Source of the DNA: Asaia bogorensis
GTDB taxonomy: Bacteria; Pseudomonadota; Alphaproteobacteria; Acetobacterales; Acetobacteraceae
Assembly (NCBI GenBank): GCA_945873195.1
Contig: CAMCDA010000025.1
Location: 1 to 33,918 of the forward strand
Direction of reading: 5' to 3'
DNA: 33,918 nucleotides
Shown: piece after piece, positions 1 to 7,317 of the stretch
How positions within the stretch are numbered: the first letter of the stretch is position 1
How the letters are laid out: the number at the start of each line of letters is the position of its first letter
Made by a program: the position numbers and the translations under genes
The notes under the pieces: model-generated
What the model saw: the letters and a program-made list of their open reading frames with translations, nothing else
Database searches by the model: none
What the model was told of the DNA's origin: nothing

Positions 1-230
1 CCTGATTGGCGCAAGCACGGTTGTTTCCGTCGCCCGTTTGACCGCCGGCGTTCGGAGAACCCGCCACCTGCGTGCCCGTGGTTGTGCCCCTATTACCCTC
101 CTCCCCTCCAACGCATTGGTTCCAAGGGCTGTGCCCTTGGCGGGGATCAAAGGGGCAGCGCCCCTTTGTGGGGCCCGGGGCAAAGCCCCGCCCCTTGCGC
201 CCAAACCCGCCTCGGGGTCCTCTTCCGCCG
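1..230. other. Non-coding lead-in upstream of coxE-like gene
   Basis: No convincing gene is visible here. All forward frames are low-complexity, and the end of any upstream gene cannot be recognised. A TGA occurs at 3-5 in one frame but nothing supports it as a real stop. The most notable content is the hairpin cluster at 122-189. In related clusters a MoxR-type AAA+ ATPase (CoxD) or hydroxylase subunit genes usually precede coxE, so this gap probably separates them from the window. Confidence 0.5.
122..189. repeat. Three tandem tight hairpins (REP-like cluster)
   Basis: Three perfect stem-loops follow each other: an 8-bp stem CCAAGGGC/GCCCTTGG with a 3-nt loop (122-140), a 9-bp stem CAAAGGGGC/GCCCCTTTG with a 3-nt loop (148-168), and a 5-bp stem GGGGC/GCCCC with an AAA loop (177-189). 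Compact, GC-rich, regularly spaced stems of this kind are typical of dispersed REP/BIME-like intergenic repeats in Rhodospirillales. They could also act as a transcript-stabilising or attenuating structure ahead of the coxE-like gene. The stems are seen directly; the REP label is inferred. Confidence 0.6.
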
Positions 231-1427
231 ATGTCAGACGCCCCCACCCTTGCCGCCAACGTCATGCACTTCGCTCGCCTGCTCCGGCGTGCCGGCCTGC
301 CCGTGGGGCCCGCCGAGACCATTGCCGCCCAGCAGGCCATGACGCGAATCGACCTTACCTCGAAGACCGAGACCCGGGTTGCCCTGCGCTCCGTCATGAT
401 CCACCGGCATGAGCACCAGCCGGTCTTCGACCAGGCCTTCGCCTTGTTCTGGCGCGACCCGACCGCCGCCGAACAGGCCGTCGCGATGGCCTTGCTGGAG
501 GCGCAGAAGGAGAAGCGTTACGACCGCCCGCCGCCAGGCTCCCGCCGAGTGGCCGAGGCCTTTGCGCCGAAAAACCAGCCGCCGCCCAAGCCGCAGGACG
601 AACCGCCGGTGCAGGACGCGGTGATGACCGTCTCCGACCAGGAACGGCTGCAGCAGATGGACTTCGAGGCCATGAGCGCCGAGGAGATCGCCGCGGCGAA
701 GCGGGAGATCAGGCGACTCGCCCTGCCGCTCGACCTGCGCCGTACGCGACGCAGACGCGCGGATCCGTCAGGGCCGGTGACCGACCTTCGGCGGACGATT
801 CGCGCCAGCCTGCGCCAGGGCGGAGAGATCACGGCGATCGCCCGCGCCCGCCGGATCACCCGTCCGCCGCCGCTGGTCGTGCTGTGTGACATCTCGGGGT
901 CGATGGGCCGCTACGCACAAATTTTGATGCACTTCCTGCACGCCGTGGCGAACGACCGCGACCGCGTGCATGTGTTCCTGTTCGGGACACGGCTTTCCAA
1001 CGTCACCCGACAGTTGCGCGCGCGCGATCCGGAGGTCGCGTTCCAGATGGTCTCCCACATCGTGCCCGACTGGTCAGGCGGCACCCGAATCGGGGAGACC
1101 CTGGCCCTTTTCAACAAGCGCTGGGCGCGTCGGGTCCTGGGTCAGGGGGCAATGGTCCTGCTGATCACCGATGGTCTGGATCGAGACGGCGCGGTGGGCG
1201 TCGCGGAGAACATGGACCGGCTGCATCGATCCTGCCGTCGGCTGATTTGGCTCAATCCCCTGTTGCGCTGGAGCGGGTTCGAGCCAAAATCACAGGGCAT
1301 CCGGGCGATGTTGCCGCATGTCGATGAATTCAGGCCGATCCACAACCTGTCCAGCCTGCGGGCGCTGGTCGATTTGCTGTCCCGCCCCGCGCCATCCAGG
1401 GCACCATCGCCGGTCCGCCCACAATGA
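231..1427 (+). CDS. coxE: CoxE-like VWA domain protein
   Basis: This 398-aa protein belongs to the CoxE family of von Willebrand factor A proteins, which work with a MoxR-type AAA+ ATPase to mature molybdenum hydroxylases such as CO dehydrogenase. The N-terminal third (LAANVMHFARLLRRAGLPVG) is the typical CoxE opening, and a charged Pro-rich linker follows. The C-terminal VWA domain carries an intact MIDAS: DISGSM, the threonine of SGGTRIGETL and the aspartate of ITDGLD. The start at 231 fits the family's N-terminus. An upstream in-frame ATG at 72 would add 53 Pro/Gly-rich residues read through the hairpin repeats, so it is rejected. No strong Shine-Dalgarno is seen. The next gene starts 31 nt downstream. 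A generic VWA role is less likely given the XdhC and molybdopterin neighbours. Confidence 0.9.
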   Translation: MSDAPTLAANVMHFARLLRRAGLPVGPAETIAAQQAMTRIDLTSKTETRVALRSVMIHRHEHQPVFDQAFALFWRDPTAAEQAVAMALLEAQKEKRYDRPPPGSRRVAEAFAPKNQPPPKPQDEPPVQDAVMTVSDQERLQQMDFEAMSAEEIAAAKREIRRLALPLDLRRTRRRRADPSGPVTDLRRTIRASLRQGGEITAIARARRITRPPPLVVLCDISGSMGRYAQILMHFLHAVANDRDRVHVFLFGTRLSNVTRQLRARDPEVAFQMVSHIVPDWSGGTRIGETLALFNKRWARRVLGQGAMVLLITDGLDRDGAVGVAENMDRLHRSCRRLIWLNPLLRWSGFEPKSQGIRAMLPHVDEFRPIHNLSSLRALVDLLSRPAPSRAPSPVRPQ

Positions 1428-1458
1428 CTTTCGCGCCAAACGCTGAAAGGATAGCGTC

Positions 1459-1785
1459 ATGAGCATGAACGAATTCGAGGACGTCCTGAGCACCGCCGCC
1501 GCCTGGCGCGCCGCTGGGGAACTCGTCGCCATCGCCACCGTCACCGAAACCTGGGGCAGTTCCCCCCGACCCGCCGGCAGCCAGCTCGCGGTCACGAAGT
1601 CGGGCCGCATGGCCGGCTCCGTCTCCGGCGGCTGTATTGAGGGCGCGGTGGCCGAGGCCGCCATGAAGACGATCGAATCGGGCGTGCCGCAGTTGCTCGA
1701 TTTCGGCGTGACCCATGAACGAGCCTGGGAAGTTGGCCTCGCCTGCGGCGGCAAGGTGAAGGTCTTCGTCGAAAAGCTGAACTAG
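1459..1785 (+). CDS. XdhC/CoxI family protein, N-terminal half
   Basis: This 108-aa protein matches the XdhC_CoxI N-terminal domain, with GSSPRPAGSQLAV and the signature GSVSGGCIEGAV. XdhC proteins bind molybdenum cofactor, promote its sulfuration and insert it into xanthine/CO/aldehyde dehydrogenases. Here the domain stands alone, and the Rossmann-type C-terminal domain is a separate gene at 1943-2641. Split XdhC pairs are known in Alphaproteobacteria, so this is not obviously a broken gene: it ends in a clean TAG and has its own AAAGGA ribosome binding site 8 nt before the ATG. It sits between the CoxE-like gene and the second half and is probably co-transcribed with both. Confidence 0.9.
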   Translation: MSMNEFEDVLSTAAAWRAAGELVAIATVTETWGSSPRPAGSQLAVTKSGRMAGSVSGGCIEGAVAEAAMKTIESGVPQLLDFGVTHERAWEVGLACGGKVKVFVEKLN

Positions 1786-1798
1786 CCCCCGTCAACGC

Positions 1799-1902
1799 CC
1801 CCTCTCCCCTTGCGGGAGAGGGCCGGGGTGAGGGGTGAGACCCCCGGTACCGTGCCGCAAGACCCCCCACCCCGGCCCTCCCCCTCAAGGGGGGAGGGGG
1901 AA
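1799..1902. repeat. REP-like inverted doublet
   Basis: The gap between the two xdhC halves holds a GC-rich inverted doublet. The left unit (about 1799-1838) has CCCTCTCCCC-TT-GCGGGAGAGGG followed by CCGGGGTGAGGGGT. The right unit (1863-1902) is a 40-bp sequence in the opposite orientation. The right unit recurs exactly, base for base, at 31421-31460. A head-to-head pair of such units is the architecture of a REP/BIME element. It lies inside a presumed operon, so it may affect the relative mRNA levels of the two genes. Confidence 0.8.
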
Positions 1903-1942
1903 AGAACCAACAACGCCAAGACCTGCTTCCAGGAGCCTGACC

Positions 1943-2641
1943 ATGACCCCCGATATCCTCGCCGCCCTGGAACAGGCCAAGCGCGACAAGCGGCCCGTGG
2001 TGCTCGCGACCCGGCTGCCCTCGGGCGAACAGCGCCTGCTGCCCGATCCCGCCGCCCCGGCCGAACTGAATGAAGCCGCCGCCGGCGTGCTGTCATCCGA
2101 TGAAAACGGCACCCACAAGATCGGTGGGGAGGACTGGTTCCTCCACGCCTACAACCCACCCTTGCGCCTGGTGATTGTCGGCGCCGTCCATATCGCCCAG
2201 GCCCTCGCCCCCTTCGCCGCCCAGTGCGGGTTCGCGGTTACCGTGGTCGACCCCCGCCGCTCCTTCGCCTCAGATGAGCGTTTCCCCGGCATCACCATTT
2301 CCACCGACTGGCCCGATGAGGCCATGGAGGCGCTCCGCCCCGACAGCCGCACCGCCGTCGTGACCCTGACGCATGACCCGAAACTCGATGACCCCGCACT
2401 CGACCGCGCTCTGAAATCCGACGCCTTCTACATCGGCGCCCTAGGCTCCCGCCGCACCCATGCCGCTCGGCTTAAGCGCCTGACCGACCTCGGGCATACC
2501 GAGGCAGCCCTCGCCCGCATCAAGGGCCCGGTCGGCCTGAATATCGAGGCGGTGACGGCCACCGAGATCGCCGTGTCGGCCATCGCCGAGATCATCGCCG
2601 TCCGCCGCGGCTCCCCCCTCGCCCCGCAGCGCGCGGCATGA
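1943..2641 (+). CDS. XdhC family protein, C-terminal Rossmann half
   Basis: This 232-aa protein contains the XdhC C-terminal NAD-binding-like domain: LVIVGAVHIAQALAPFAAQCG (about residues 72-92), VVDPRRSFASDERFP, and the family signature GALGSRRTHAARLKRL. It is the partner of the N-terminal half at 1459-1785, and together they make one full-length XdhC equivalent that handles molybdenum cofactor for a hydroxylase. The start at 1943 has AGGAG 7 nt upstream. The longer frame beginning at 1835 reads through the REP repeat and is rejected. The stop overlaps the next gene by ATGA, which implies translational coupling. Confidence 0.9.
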   Translation: MTPDILAALEQAKRDKRPVVLATRLPSGEQRLLPDPAAPAELNEAAAGVLSSDENGTHKIGGEDWFLHAYNPPLRLVIVGAVHIAQALAPFAAQCGFAVTVVDPRRSFASDERFPGITISTDWPDEAMEALRPDSRTAVVTLTHDPKLDDPALDRALKSDAFYIGALGSRRTHAARLKRLTDLGHTEAALARIKGPVGLNIEAVTATEIAVSAIAEIIAVRRGSPLAPQRAA

Positions 2642-4293
2642 AATTCGGCTCCGTCCCCCTGGACGAGGCACGCGGGGCGATCCTGGCCCACAGCCAGCGC
2701 GCCGGCGAACGCATGATCCGCAAGGGCACGCTGCTGGACGAAGCCGCGCTGGACGCCCTGCGGGAAGCCGGCCGGACCGAGGTCATCTGCGCCCAACTCG
2801 AACCCGGCGATGTGCCGGAAGACCTGGCTGCCGACCGGCTCGCCACGCCGCTGGTATCCCCCCTGATCGCCCGCTCCCGCGCCGCCACCGGCCGGGTCAA
2901 CCTCTCGGCTGAGGTCCCTGGCCTGCTGCGCGTCGATGCCGCGAAGATCGACCGCCTGAACGCAATCGACGAGTCGCTGACGGTCGGCACCCTGCCCGAC
3001 TTCGCCGTGGTGGCCCCCCGCGACCTGATCGCCACCATCAAGATCATCCCGTTCTCCGTCCCCGGCACCATGCTTTCCGTGGCCGAGGCCGTGACCCGCC
3101 AGGGTGGCTCCCCGCTCAGCCTACATCCGTTCCAGCACCTCAAGGTCGGTCTGGTCGTGACGGAATTGCCAGGCCTCAAGGACAGCGTCACCGAGAAAAC
3201 GATCGACGTCACCGAGGCCCGGGTGACGCAACTGACGGGCACGATGCTGCCCGCGGTGCGCTGCGCCCATACAGAAGACGCCGTTGGCCAGGCCCTGGAA
3301 TCCCTGGTCGCCGCCGGGGCCGACCTGTTGCTCGTGATCGGGGCCTCGGCCGTCGTTGACCGGCGCGATGTCGGCCCCGCGGGGATCGAGCGGGCCGGCG
3401 GCGAGATCGTGCATTTCGGCATGCCCGTCGACCCCGGAAACCTGATCTGCCTCGGCCGAATCGGGGAACGACCGGCCCTCGTGCTGCCCGGCTGCGCCCG
3501 CAGCCCCAAGCTGAACGGCATCGACTTCGTCCTGACGCGCCTGTTCGCTGGAATCCCCGTGACCGGGCCAGACCTGATGCGGATGGGCGTAGGCGGCCTG
3601 TTGAAGGAAATCGACACGCGCCCGCTGCCCCGGGAAAAAGCACCGGCCACGCCGCGATCCGGCGCCGAACCGCGGTCGCGCCCCACCATTGCCGCGATCA
3701 TCATGGCGGCCGGTCGGTCGCGCCGGATGGCGCCGCACAACAAGCTTCTGGTCACGGACAAGGGCGGCAAGCCCATGATCGCCCGCGTTGTCGACAACGT
3801 CCTGTCCTCCAAGGCTCGGCCCATCCTGGTCGTGACCGGGCACCAGGCCGAACAAGTCGAACACGCGCTGGGCGGGCGGCCCGTGCAATACGTGCACGCC
3901 CCCGACTACGCGGAGGGTCTGTCCGCCAGCCTCAAATCCGGCATCGCCGCGGTGCCGGCTGACTGCGCGGCCGCGATCGTCTGCCTGGGCGACATGCCGC
4001 TGGTCACCGGGCGGATGATCGACCGGCTCATGCAGATGTATGACCCCGATGAGGGGCGCCTGATCATCCTCCCCACGTTCCGCGGAAAGCAAGGCAACCC
4101 GATGCTGTGGGATCGCCGCTATTTCGCCGAGATTCTGGCGATTTCGGGCGATTCCGGCGCCCGTTTCCTGGTCGGCAAGCACGCCGAGGCGGTCGTTGAG
4201 GTCGAGATGGCCGATGATGGCGTGCTGCGCGACTTCGACACGACCGAAAGCCTGGCGACCCTGCCGCCCCGGATGCGCCCCGCCGGGGTGTAG
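2638..4293 (+). CDS. Molybdopterin-binding MoeA-like / MobA-like nucleotidyltransferase fusion
   Basis: This 551-aa two-domain protein has an N-terminal portion (about 1-330) resembling the MoeA/MoCF molybdopterin-binding fold, with LLLVIGASAVVDRRDVGPAGI and a VLPGCARSPKLNG stretch. The C-terminal portion (about 350-545) is a MobA/MocA-like NTP transferase with the nucleotide loop AAIIMAAGRSRRMAPHNKLL, the metal-binding region CLGDMPLV and the QGNPMLW motif. MocA-type enzymes attach CMP to molybdopterin, making the MCD cofactor used by xanthine dehydrogenase-family enzymes. That fits the CoxE/XdhC neighbours. The protein probably inserts Mo and cytidylylates the cofactor in one chain. The start overlaps the preceding stop (ATGA). 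Domain roles are inferred from family resemblance. Confidence 0.88.
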   Translation: MKFGSVPLDEARGAILAHSQRAGERMIRKGTLLDEAALDALREAGRTEVICAQLEPGDVPEDLAADRLATPLVSPLIARSRAATGRVNLSAEVPGLLRVDAAKIDRLNAIDESLTVGTLPDFAVVAPRDLIATIKIIPFSVPGTMLSVAEAVTRQGGSPLSLHPFQHLKVGLVVTELPGLKDSVTEKTIDVTEARVTQLTGTMLPAVRCAHTEDAVGQALESLVAAGADLLLVIGASAVVDRRDVGPAGIERAGGEIVHFGMPVDPGNLICLGRIGERPALVLPGCARSPKLNGIDFVLTRLFAGIPVTGPDLMRMGVGGLLKEIDTRPLPREKAPATPRSGAEPRSRPTIAAIIMAAGRSRRMAPHNKLLVTDKGGKPMIARVVDNVLSSKARPILVVTGHQAEQVEHALGGRPVQYVHAPDYAEGLSASLKSGIAAVPADCAAAIVCLGDMPLVTGRMIDRLMQMYDPDEGRLIILPTFRGKQGNPMLWDRRYFAEILAISGDSGARFLVGKHAEAVVEVEMADDGVLRDFDTTESLATLPPRMRPAGV

Positions 4294-4299
4294 CGAACG

Positions 4300-4317
4300 C
4301 GGCCCACTCCTGGGCCG
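4300..4317. terminator. Hairpin between convergent genes
   Basis: A perfect 7-bp stem, CGGCCCA/TGGGCCG with a 4-nt CTCC loop, begins 7 nt after the stop of the molybdopterin gene. It lies between two convergent genes. No T-run follows, which is common in high-GC genomes. It is a plausible terminator for the plus-strand operon. Confidence 0.5.
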
Positions 4318-4370
4318 ACACGCAACGACCGCGGCACGGCCAAAAACTGATCGCCGAGTCGCCCTCGCGG

Positions 4371-5675
4371 TCAGAGACCTGGCGGCAGGCCCAGCCGCTC
4401 GCGCACAACCGCAGCCGCATCCTGGCCACTGATCCAGGCACCCGCCACGGTGCCGGCATAGGGGACGTTGCACCCCTCCCCAGCGAACATCAGATGCCCG
4501 CCGCCAACGGGTTCCGAGAGCCGATCCCGTGCCGCCGCATGGTGCGGCGTGGCATAGCAATAGGCGCCGCGCACCCACGGGTCGGCATCCCATTCGGTCA
4601 CGAAATGTCCACCGCCGGCGAACAATGCATCCGCCCGCGATCCAAACAGCCCCCGCAACTGCCCCATGGCATGATCGACGATGGCGGCCTCTCCCGCCGC
4701 CGCGAGGTCCCATGCCAAGGGTCCGCCGATCCAGCCTTGCGCATAGTCTCGGCCGAAGGGCCAGAACTGGAACGGCATGAACGCATCGCCCTCCCGCGCC
4801 ACCTGCCGATCCACCGAGCAATGGGCCGGCAGATCCAACCGGTCGGCCCCGTTCGCCCGCAGCGCGACCTTGATCGCCATGCCCATGGGCAAATGAGCCA
4901 CCGCATCCTGAACCACCACGGGCAAAGCAGGATCGAACGCCAGCGCCCCCGAGCCAAGCACGCCGGTGGAAACGGTGACGATGCAGGCGCGGGCCGTCAG
5001 AGTGCCGCGATCGGTCTCGGCTGTGACCCGCCCCTCCGGACCGCCCCAACGGATGCGTCGGACCGGGGTATTCAGGCTGATATCCAAATCTTGCCCCAGC
5101 CGCCGTGACACGAAGGCGCCCACGCCCCCCTCCGGCACCAGATTGAACCCGCCCAGGGCGTTGCGTCGCCAATCGCGGGCGCTGAACCGATCGGCCGGCG
5201 CGGTGCAGATGATCGGCGCCTCCCATGCCTCGATCGTCGGGGCCCATGGGTCGTCGCTCAGATGGCGGGTCACATCGGTCATCGAGACATCACCATGCCG
5301 CGCGATCAGTGCATCGGCGGCGGCTTCAAAGCGAGGCCAGGCGGCGTTGTAGTCGGCCAGTTCAGCCTCGGTGGCGGGGCGTCCCTCCACAAAGGTCCTC
5401 TCCTGCCGCAAGTCGTCCGATCGCAGCAGGGTCTCCCCGGACCGCCGAGCGAGGGCGACCAGAGGGTTGTTGGCGGCGTCGTGAAACCAGAAGGCGCCCA
5501 TGTCGAACCACGCACCGCCGAGTTGCGGCGGATGGGTTGTCCAGGCCCGCCCGCCGATCCGGCCGGACGCTTCAAGCACCCGGCAGCGCAGCCCCGCGTC
5601 GCGCAGGGCGGTGGCGGCGCCAAGCCCCGCGAGGCCGGCGCCGACGACCAGGACATCGGTGTCAAAGTCGGGCAT
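4371..5675 (-). CDS. FAD-dependent amine oxidase family protein
   Basis: This 434-aa flavoprotein is of the monoamine/polyamine oxidase family. The N-terminal dinucleotide-binding motif is VLVVGAGLAGLGAATALRDAG, followed by the acidic ribose-binding region RVLEASGRIGGRAWT. The C-terminal FAD-binding stretch is GGGHLMFAGEGCNVPYAGTVAGAWISG. Length and both ends match the family. It probably oxidises an amine to an imine or aldehyde with O2, but the substrate cannot be read from sequence. It lies 93 nt downstream of ilvE on the same strand and might be expressed from the ilvE promoter. It is convergent with the Mo-cofactor operon. The start at 5675 has no strong Shine-Dalgarno. No signal peptide or Tat motif is seen, so it is likely cytoplasmic. 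Confidence 0.87.
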   Translation of the reverse strand: MPDFDTDVLVVGAGLAGLGAATALRDAGLRCRVLEASGRIGGRAWTTHPPQLGGAWFDMGAFWFHDAANNPLVALARRSGETLLRSDDLRQERTFVEGRPATEAELADYNAAWPRFEAAADALIARHGDVSMTDVTRHLSDDPWAPTIEAWEAPIICTAPADRFSARDWRRNALGGFNLVPEGGVGAFVSRRLGQDLDISLNTPVRRIRWGGPEGRVTAETDRGTLTARACIVTVSTGVLGSGALAFDPALPVVVQDAVAHLPMGMAIKVALRANGADRLDLPAHCSVDRQVAREGDAFMPFQFWPFGRDYAQGWIGGPLAWDLAAAGEAAIVDHAMGQLRGLFGSRADALFAGGGHFVTEWDADPWVRGAYCYATPHHAAARDRLSEPVGGGHLMFAGEGCNVPYAGTVAGAWISGQDAAAVVRERLGLPPGL

Positions 5676-5768
5676 CGGGGGCCGCTGCGGGATGCTGAAT
5701 CATGGGATCACGATACAGCACCCGCCCGACCGGTGCATCACCCGGCAGCGCCATGGACGGCGCGGCGG

Positions 5769-6668
5769 CTACTCCACCACCGCGGCGACCAGCTCTGCCG
5801 GCTGCCGCACCAGACTGTCATAGTCCTTCATCAGCCGCTCGGTGATCGCGTTCGGCGTGTAGCGATGTGGCCCGATCCCGCGCACCGCGGTGACCTCGGC
5901 GGCGGTACCCGCCAGGAAGACCTCGCTCGCCCGGGCGATTTCAGCGGCCTCGATCGGGCGTTCCACCACCTTGATCTGGGCGCGCCGAGCAAGGCGCATC
6001 ACCGTGCGCCGAGTGATGCCGTCCAGGAAGCCGTCCGGTGTCGGCGTGTGCAGCGCCCCGTCGATCACCAGGAACACATTCGCGCCGGTTGCCTCGGCCA
6101 CCAGCCCGCGCCAGTCCAGCATCAGGGCATCCGCGCAGCCCTCGGCCTCGGCCTGCTGCTTGGCCATGCTACCGATCATATACAGACCCGAGCACTTGGA
6201 CGTGGTCGGTGCGGTTTCCGGCGATGGGCGCTTCCACCGCGCCTGGGCCAGCCGCACGCCCTCCATCCGATCGGCGCCAAAATAGCTGTTCCAGGACCAT
6301 GCGGCGATTGCCAGGTGCACGGATGTGCCGGTTGGCGCCACGCCCATCACCTCCGACCCGCGCCAGGCGATTGGGCGGACATAGGCGTCCGTCAGCCCAT
6401 TCGCCACCACCACCGCGGCGCAGGCCGCGTCAATCTGATCCGCTGTCCAGGGGATATCGAACCCCAGCACCCGGCCGGAGTGCAGCAACCGGTTGGTATG
6501 GTCGCGCAGGCGGAATATGGTACCGCCATAGGCCCGCTCCCCCTCAAACACCGTGGAGGCATAGTGCAACCCGTGCGACAGGACATGCAGGCGAACGTCT
6601 CGCCAGGGCACCATGGTGCCATCGAGCCAGATCGATCCATCCCGGTCATCGAAAGGAAGAAGCGCCAT
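5769..6668 (-). CDS. ilvE: Branched-chain amino acid aminotransferase
   Basis: This 299-aa fold-type IV PLP enzyme interconverts Val/Leu/Ile and their 2-oxo acids. Visible hallmarks are the opening DRDGSIWLDGTMVPW, HGLHYASTVFEGERAYGG, the PLP-lysine region TTSKCSGLYMIGSMA, LMLDWRGLVAEATGANVF, and the phosphate-cup region DGITRRTVMRLA. The ATG at 6668 is chosen because GAGG lies about 9 nt upstream and the family N-terminus starts here. An in-frame ATG at 6701 would add 11 residues through operator-like DNA. The gene is divergent from petP. Its presumed promoter overlaps the palindrome at 6730-6748, and a second palindrome lies in its 5' leader. These point to control by the MarR-type protein. 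Confidence 0.93.
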   Translation of the reverse strand: MALLPFDDRDGSIWLDGTMVPWRDVRLHVLSHGLHYASTVFEGERAYGGTIFRLRDHTNRLLHSGRVLGFDIPWTADQIDAACAAVVVANGLTDAYVRPIAWRGSEVMGVAPTGTSVHLAIAAWSWNSYFGADRMEGVRLAQARWKRPSPETAPTTSKCSGLYMIGSMAKQQAEAEGCADALMLDWRGLVAEATGANVFLVIDGALHTPTPDGFLDGITRRTVMRLARRAQIKVVERPIEAAEIARASEVFLAGTAAEVTAVRGIGPHRYTPNAITERLMKDYDSLVRQPAELVAAVVE

Positions 6669-6680
6669 GATCGCAATCCT

Positions 6681-6695
6681 CGTAATATTGTTACG
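6681..6695. promoter_or_regulatory. Second palindrome in the ilvE leader (candidate MarR/PetP operator)
   Basis: The site CGTAA-TATTG-TTACG has 5-bp arms and a 5-nt spacer. On the minus strand it reads CGTAACAATATTACG. It shares the 9-nt core AACAATATT with the larger palindrome at 6730-6748. It lies between the inferred ilvE promoter and the ilvE start codon. Binding here could block elongation or cooperate with the upstream site. The palindrome is seen; the operator role is inferred. Confidence 0.5.
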
Positions 6696-6707
6696 TGACA
6701 TGGCTCA

Positions 6708-6736
6708 TGGATAAGCGTGAACCACTATTGAGTCAA
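6708..6736 (-). promoter_or_regulatory. Candidate sigma-70-type promoter for ilvE
   Basis: On the minus strand a -35 hexamer TTGACT (6736-6731) is separated by 17 nt from a -10-like TATCCA (6713-6708). The -35 lies inside one arm of the palindrome at 6730-6748, so a bound regulator would compete with RNA polymerase. The -35 is a good match and the -10 is partial. Confidence 0.45.
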
Positions 6737-6748
6737 CAATATTGACTC
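6730..6748. promoter_or_regulatory. Perfect palindrome, candidate PetP operator
   Basis: GAGTCAA-CAATA-TTGACTC is a perfect inverted repeat with 7-bp arms and a 5-nt spacer, in the short region between divergent ilvE and petP. Its size fits a MarR-family dimer site. It covers the probable -35 of ilvE and lies 23 nt before the chosen petP start, so autoregulation plus control of ilvE is the simplest reading. Confidence 0.6.
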
Positions 6749-6771
6749 TTATTGCGCCGGTTGGACCGAAC

Positions 6772-7317
6772 ATGCCTGCCATGCTCGAACCGCGACCAGA
6801 GGGCGCGCGGACAGACGGGGACCCCATGCCGTCCGAGGACGCGCTGCGCCAGGCGCAGGACCTTCTGTTTTTCGCCTACCGCGACTTCACGAATGCGGCC
6901 GATGTGGTCCTGGAGGAACTCGGCCTGGGGCGCGCGCATCACCGGGCCTTGCACTTCATCGGCCGCAACCCGGGCATCACGGTGTCCGACCTGCTGGCGA
7001 TCCTGCGCATCACCAAGCAGGCCCTCGCGCGCGTCCTGAACACGCTGATGGACGAAGGCTATGTCGGGCAGGCCACGGGCGAGGTGGATCGACGCCAGCG
7101 CCTGCTCAAGCTCACCGACAAAGGGGAGGCGTTGGAGCAACGGCTGTTCGAGCGTCAAAGGGAACGGCTCGCCCCCGCGCTCGGCGGCGCAGACCCCGGC
7201 ACCGCCGCCGGCTTCCGGGCCGTGATGCGGCGCATCATGGACGACAGCGCCCGGGACTATATGGACTCCGCGCATCCACCCGGACCGAACGCAAGGACAG
7301 GCCACGATGAGCGATGA
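6772..7317 (+). CDS. petP: MarR family regulator, PetP-like
   Basis: This winged helix-turn-helix MarR protein is 181 aa from the ATG at 6772. The core LLFFAYRDFTNAADVVLEELGLGRAHHRALHFIGRNPGITVSDLLAILRITKQALARVLNTLMDEGYV closely resembles PetP of Rhodobacter capsulatus and its alphaproteobacterial relatives. The wing DRRQRLLKLTDKG is intact. The start is uncertain: ATGs at 6781 and 6826 are also possible, and conservation begins near 6826. A TTG at 6742 lies inside the palindrome and is rejected. The 3' end overlaps the response regulator by 11 nt. It probably binds the palindromes at 6681-6695 and 6730-6748. PetP/PetR were named for bc1 (petABC) expression, but no pet structural genes occur in this window, so the target here is unknown. 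Confidence 0.87.
   Translation: MPAMLEPRPEGARTDGDPMPSEDALRQAQDLLFFAYRDFTNAADVVLEELGLGRAHHRALHFIGRNPGITVSDLLAILRITKQALARVLNTLMDEGYVGQATGEVDRRQRLLKLTDKGEALEQRLFERQRERLAPALGGADPGTAAGFRAVMRRIMDDSARDYMDSAHPPGPNARTGHDER

Noticed and set aside
1459-2641. A single xdhC gene broken in two
   Set aside because: Each half has its own ribosome binding site and clean ends, and split XdhC pairs are known. The REP repeat between them is intergenic.
3121-5247. 708-codon minus-strand ORF across the molybdopterin and amine oxidase genes
   Set aside because: It is Gly/Arg/His-rich and has no recognisable domain. It overlaps well-supported genes, so it is an artefact of high GC. The same holds for long antisense frames at 5262-6698, 13598-15139, 17993-19459, 26666-27622, 28710-30098 and 30067-31557.
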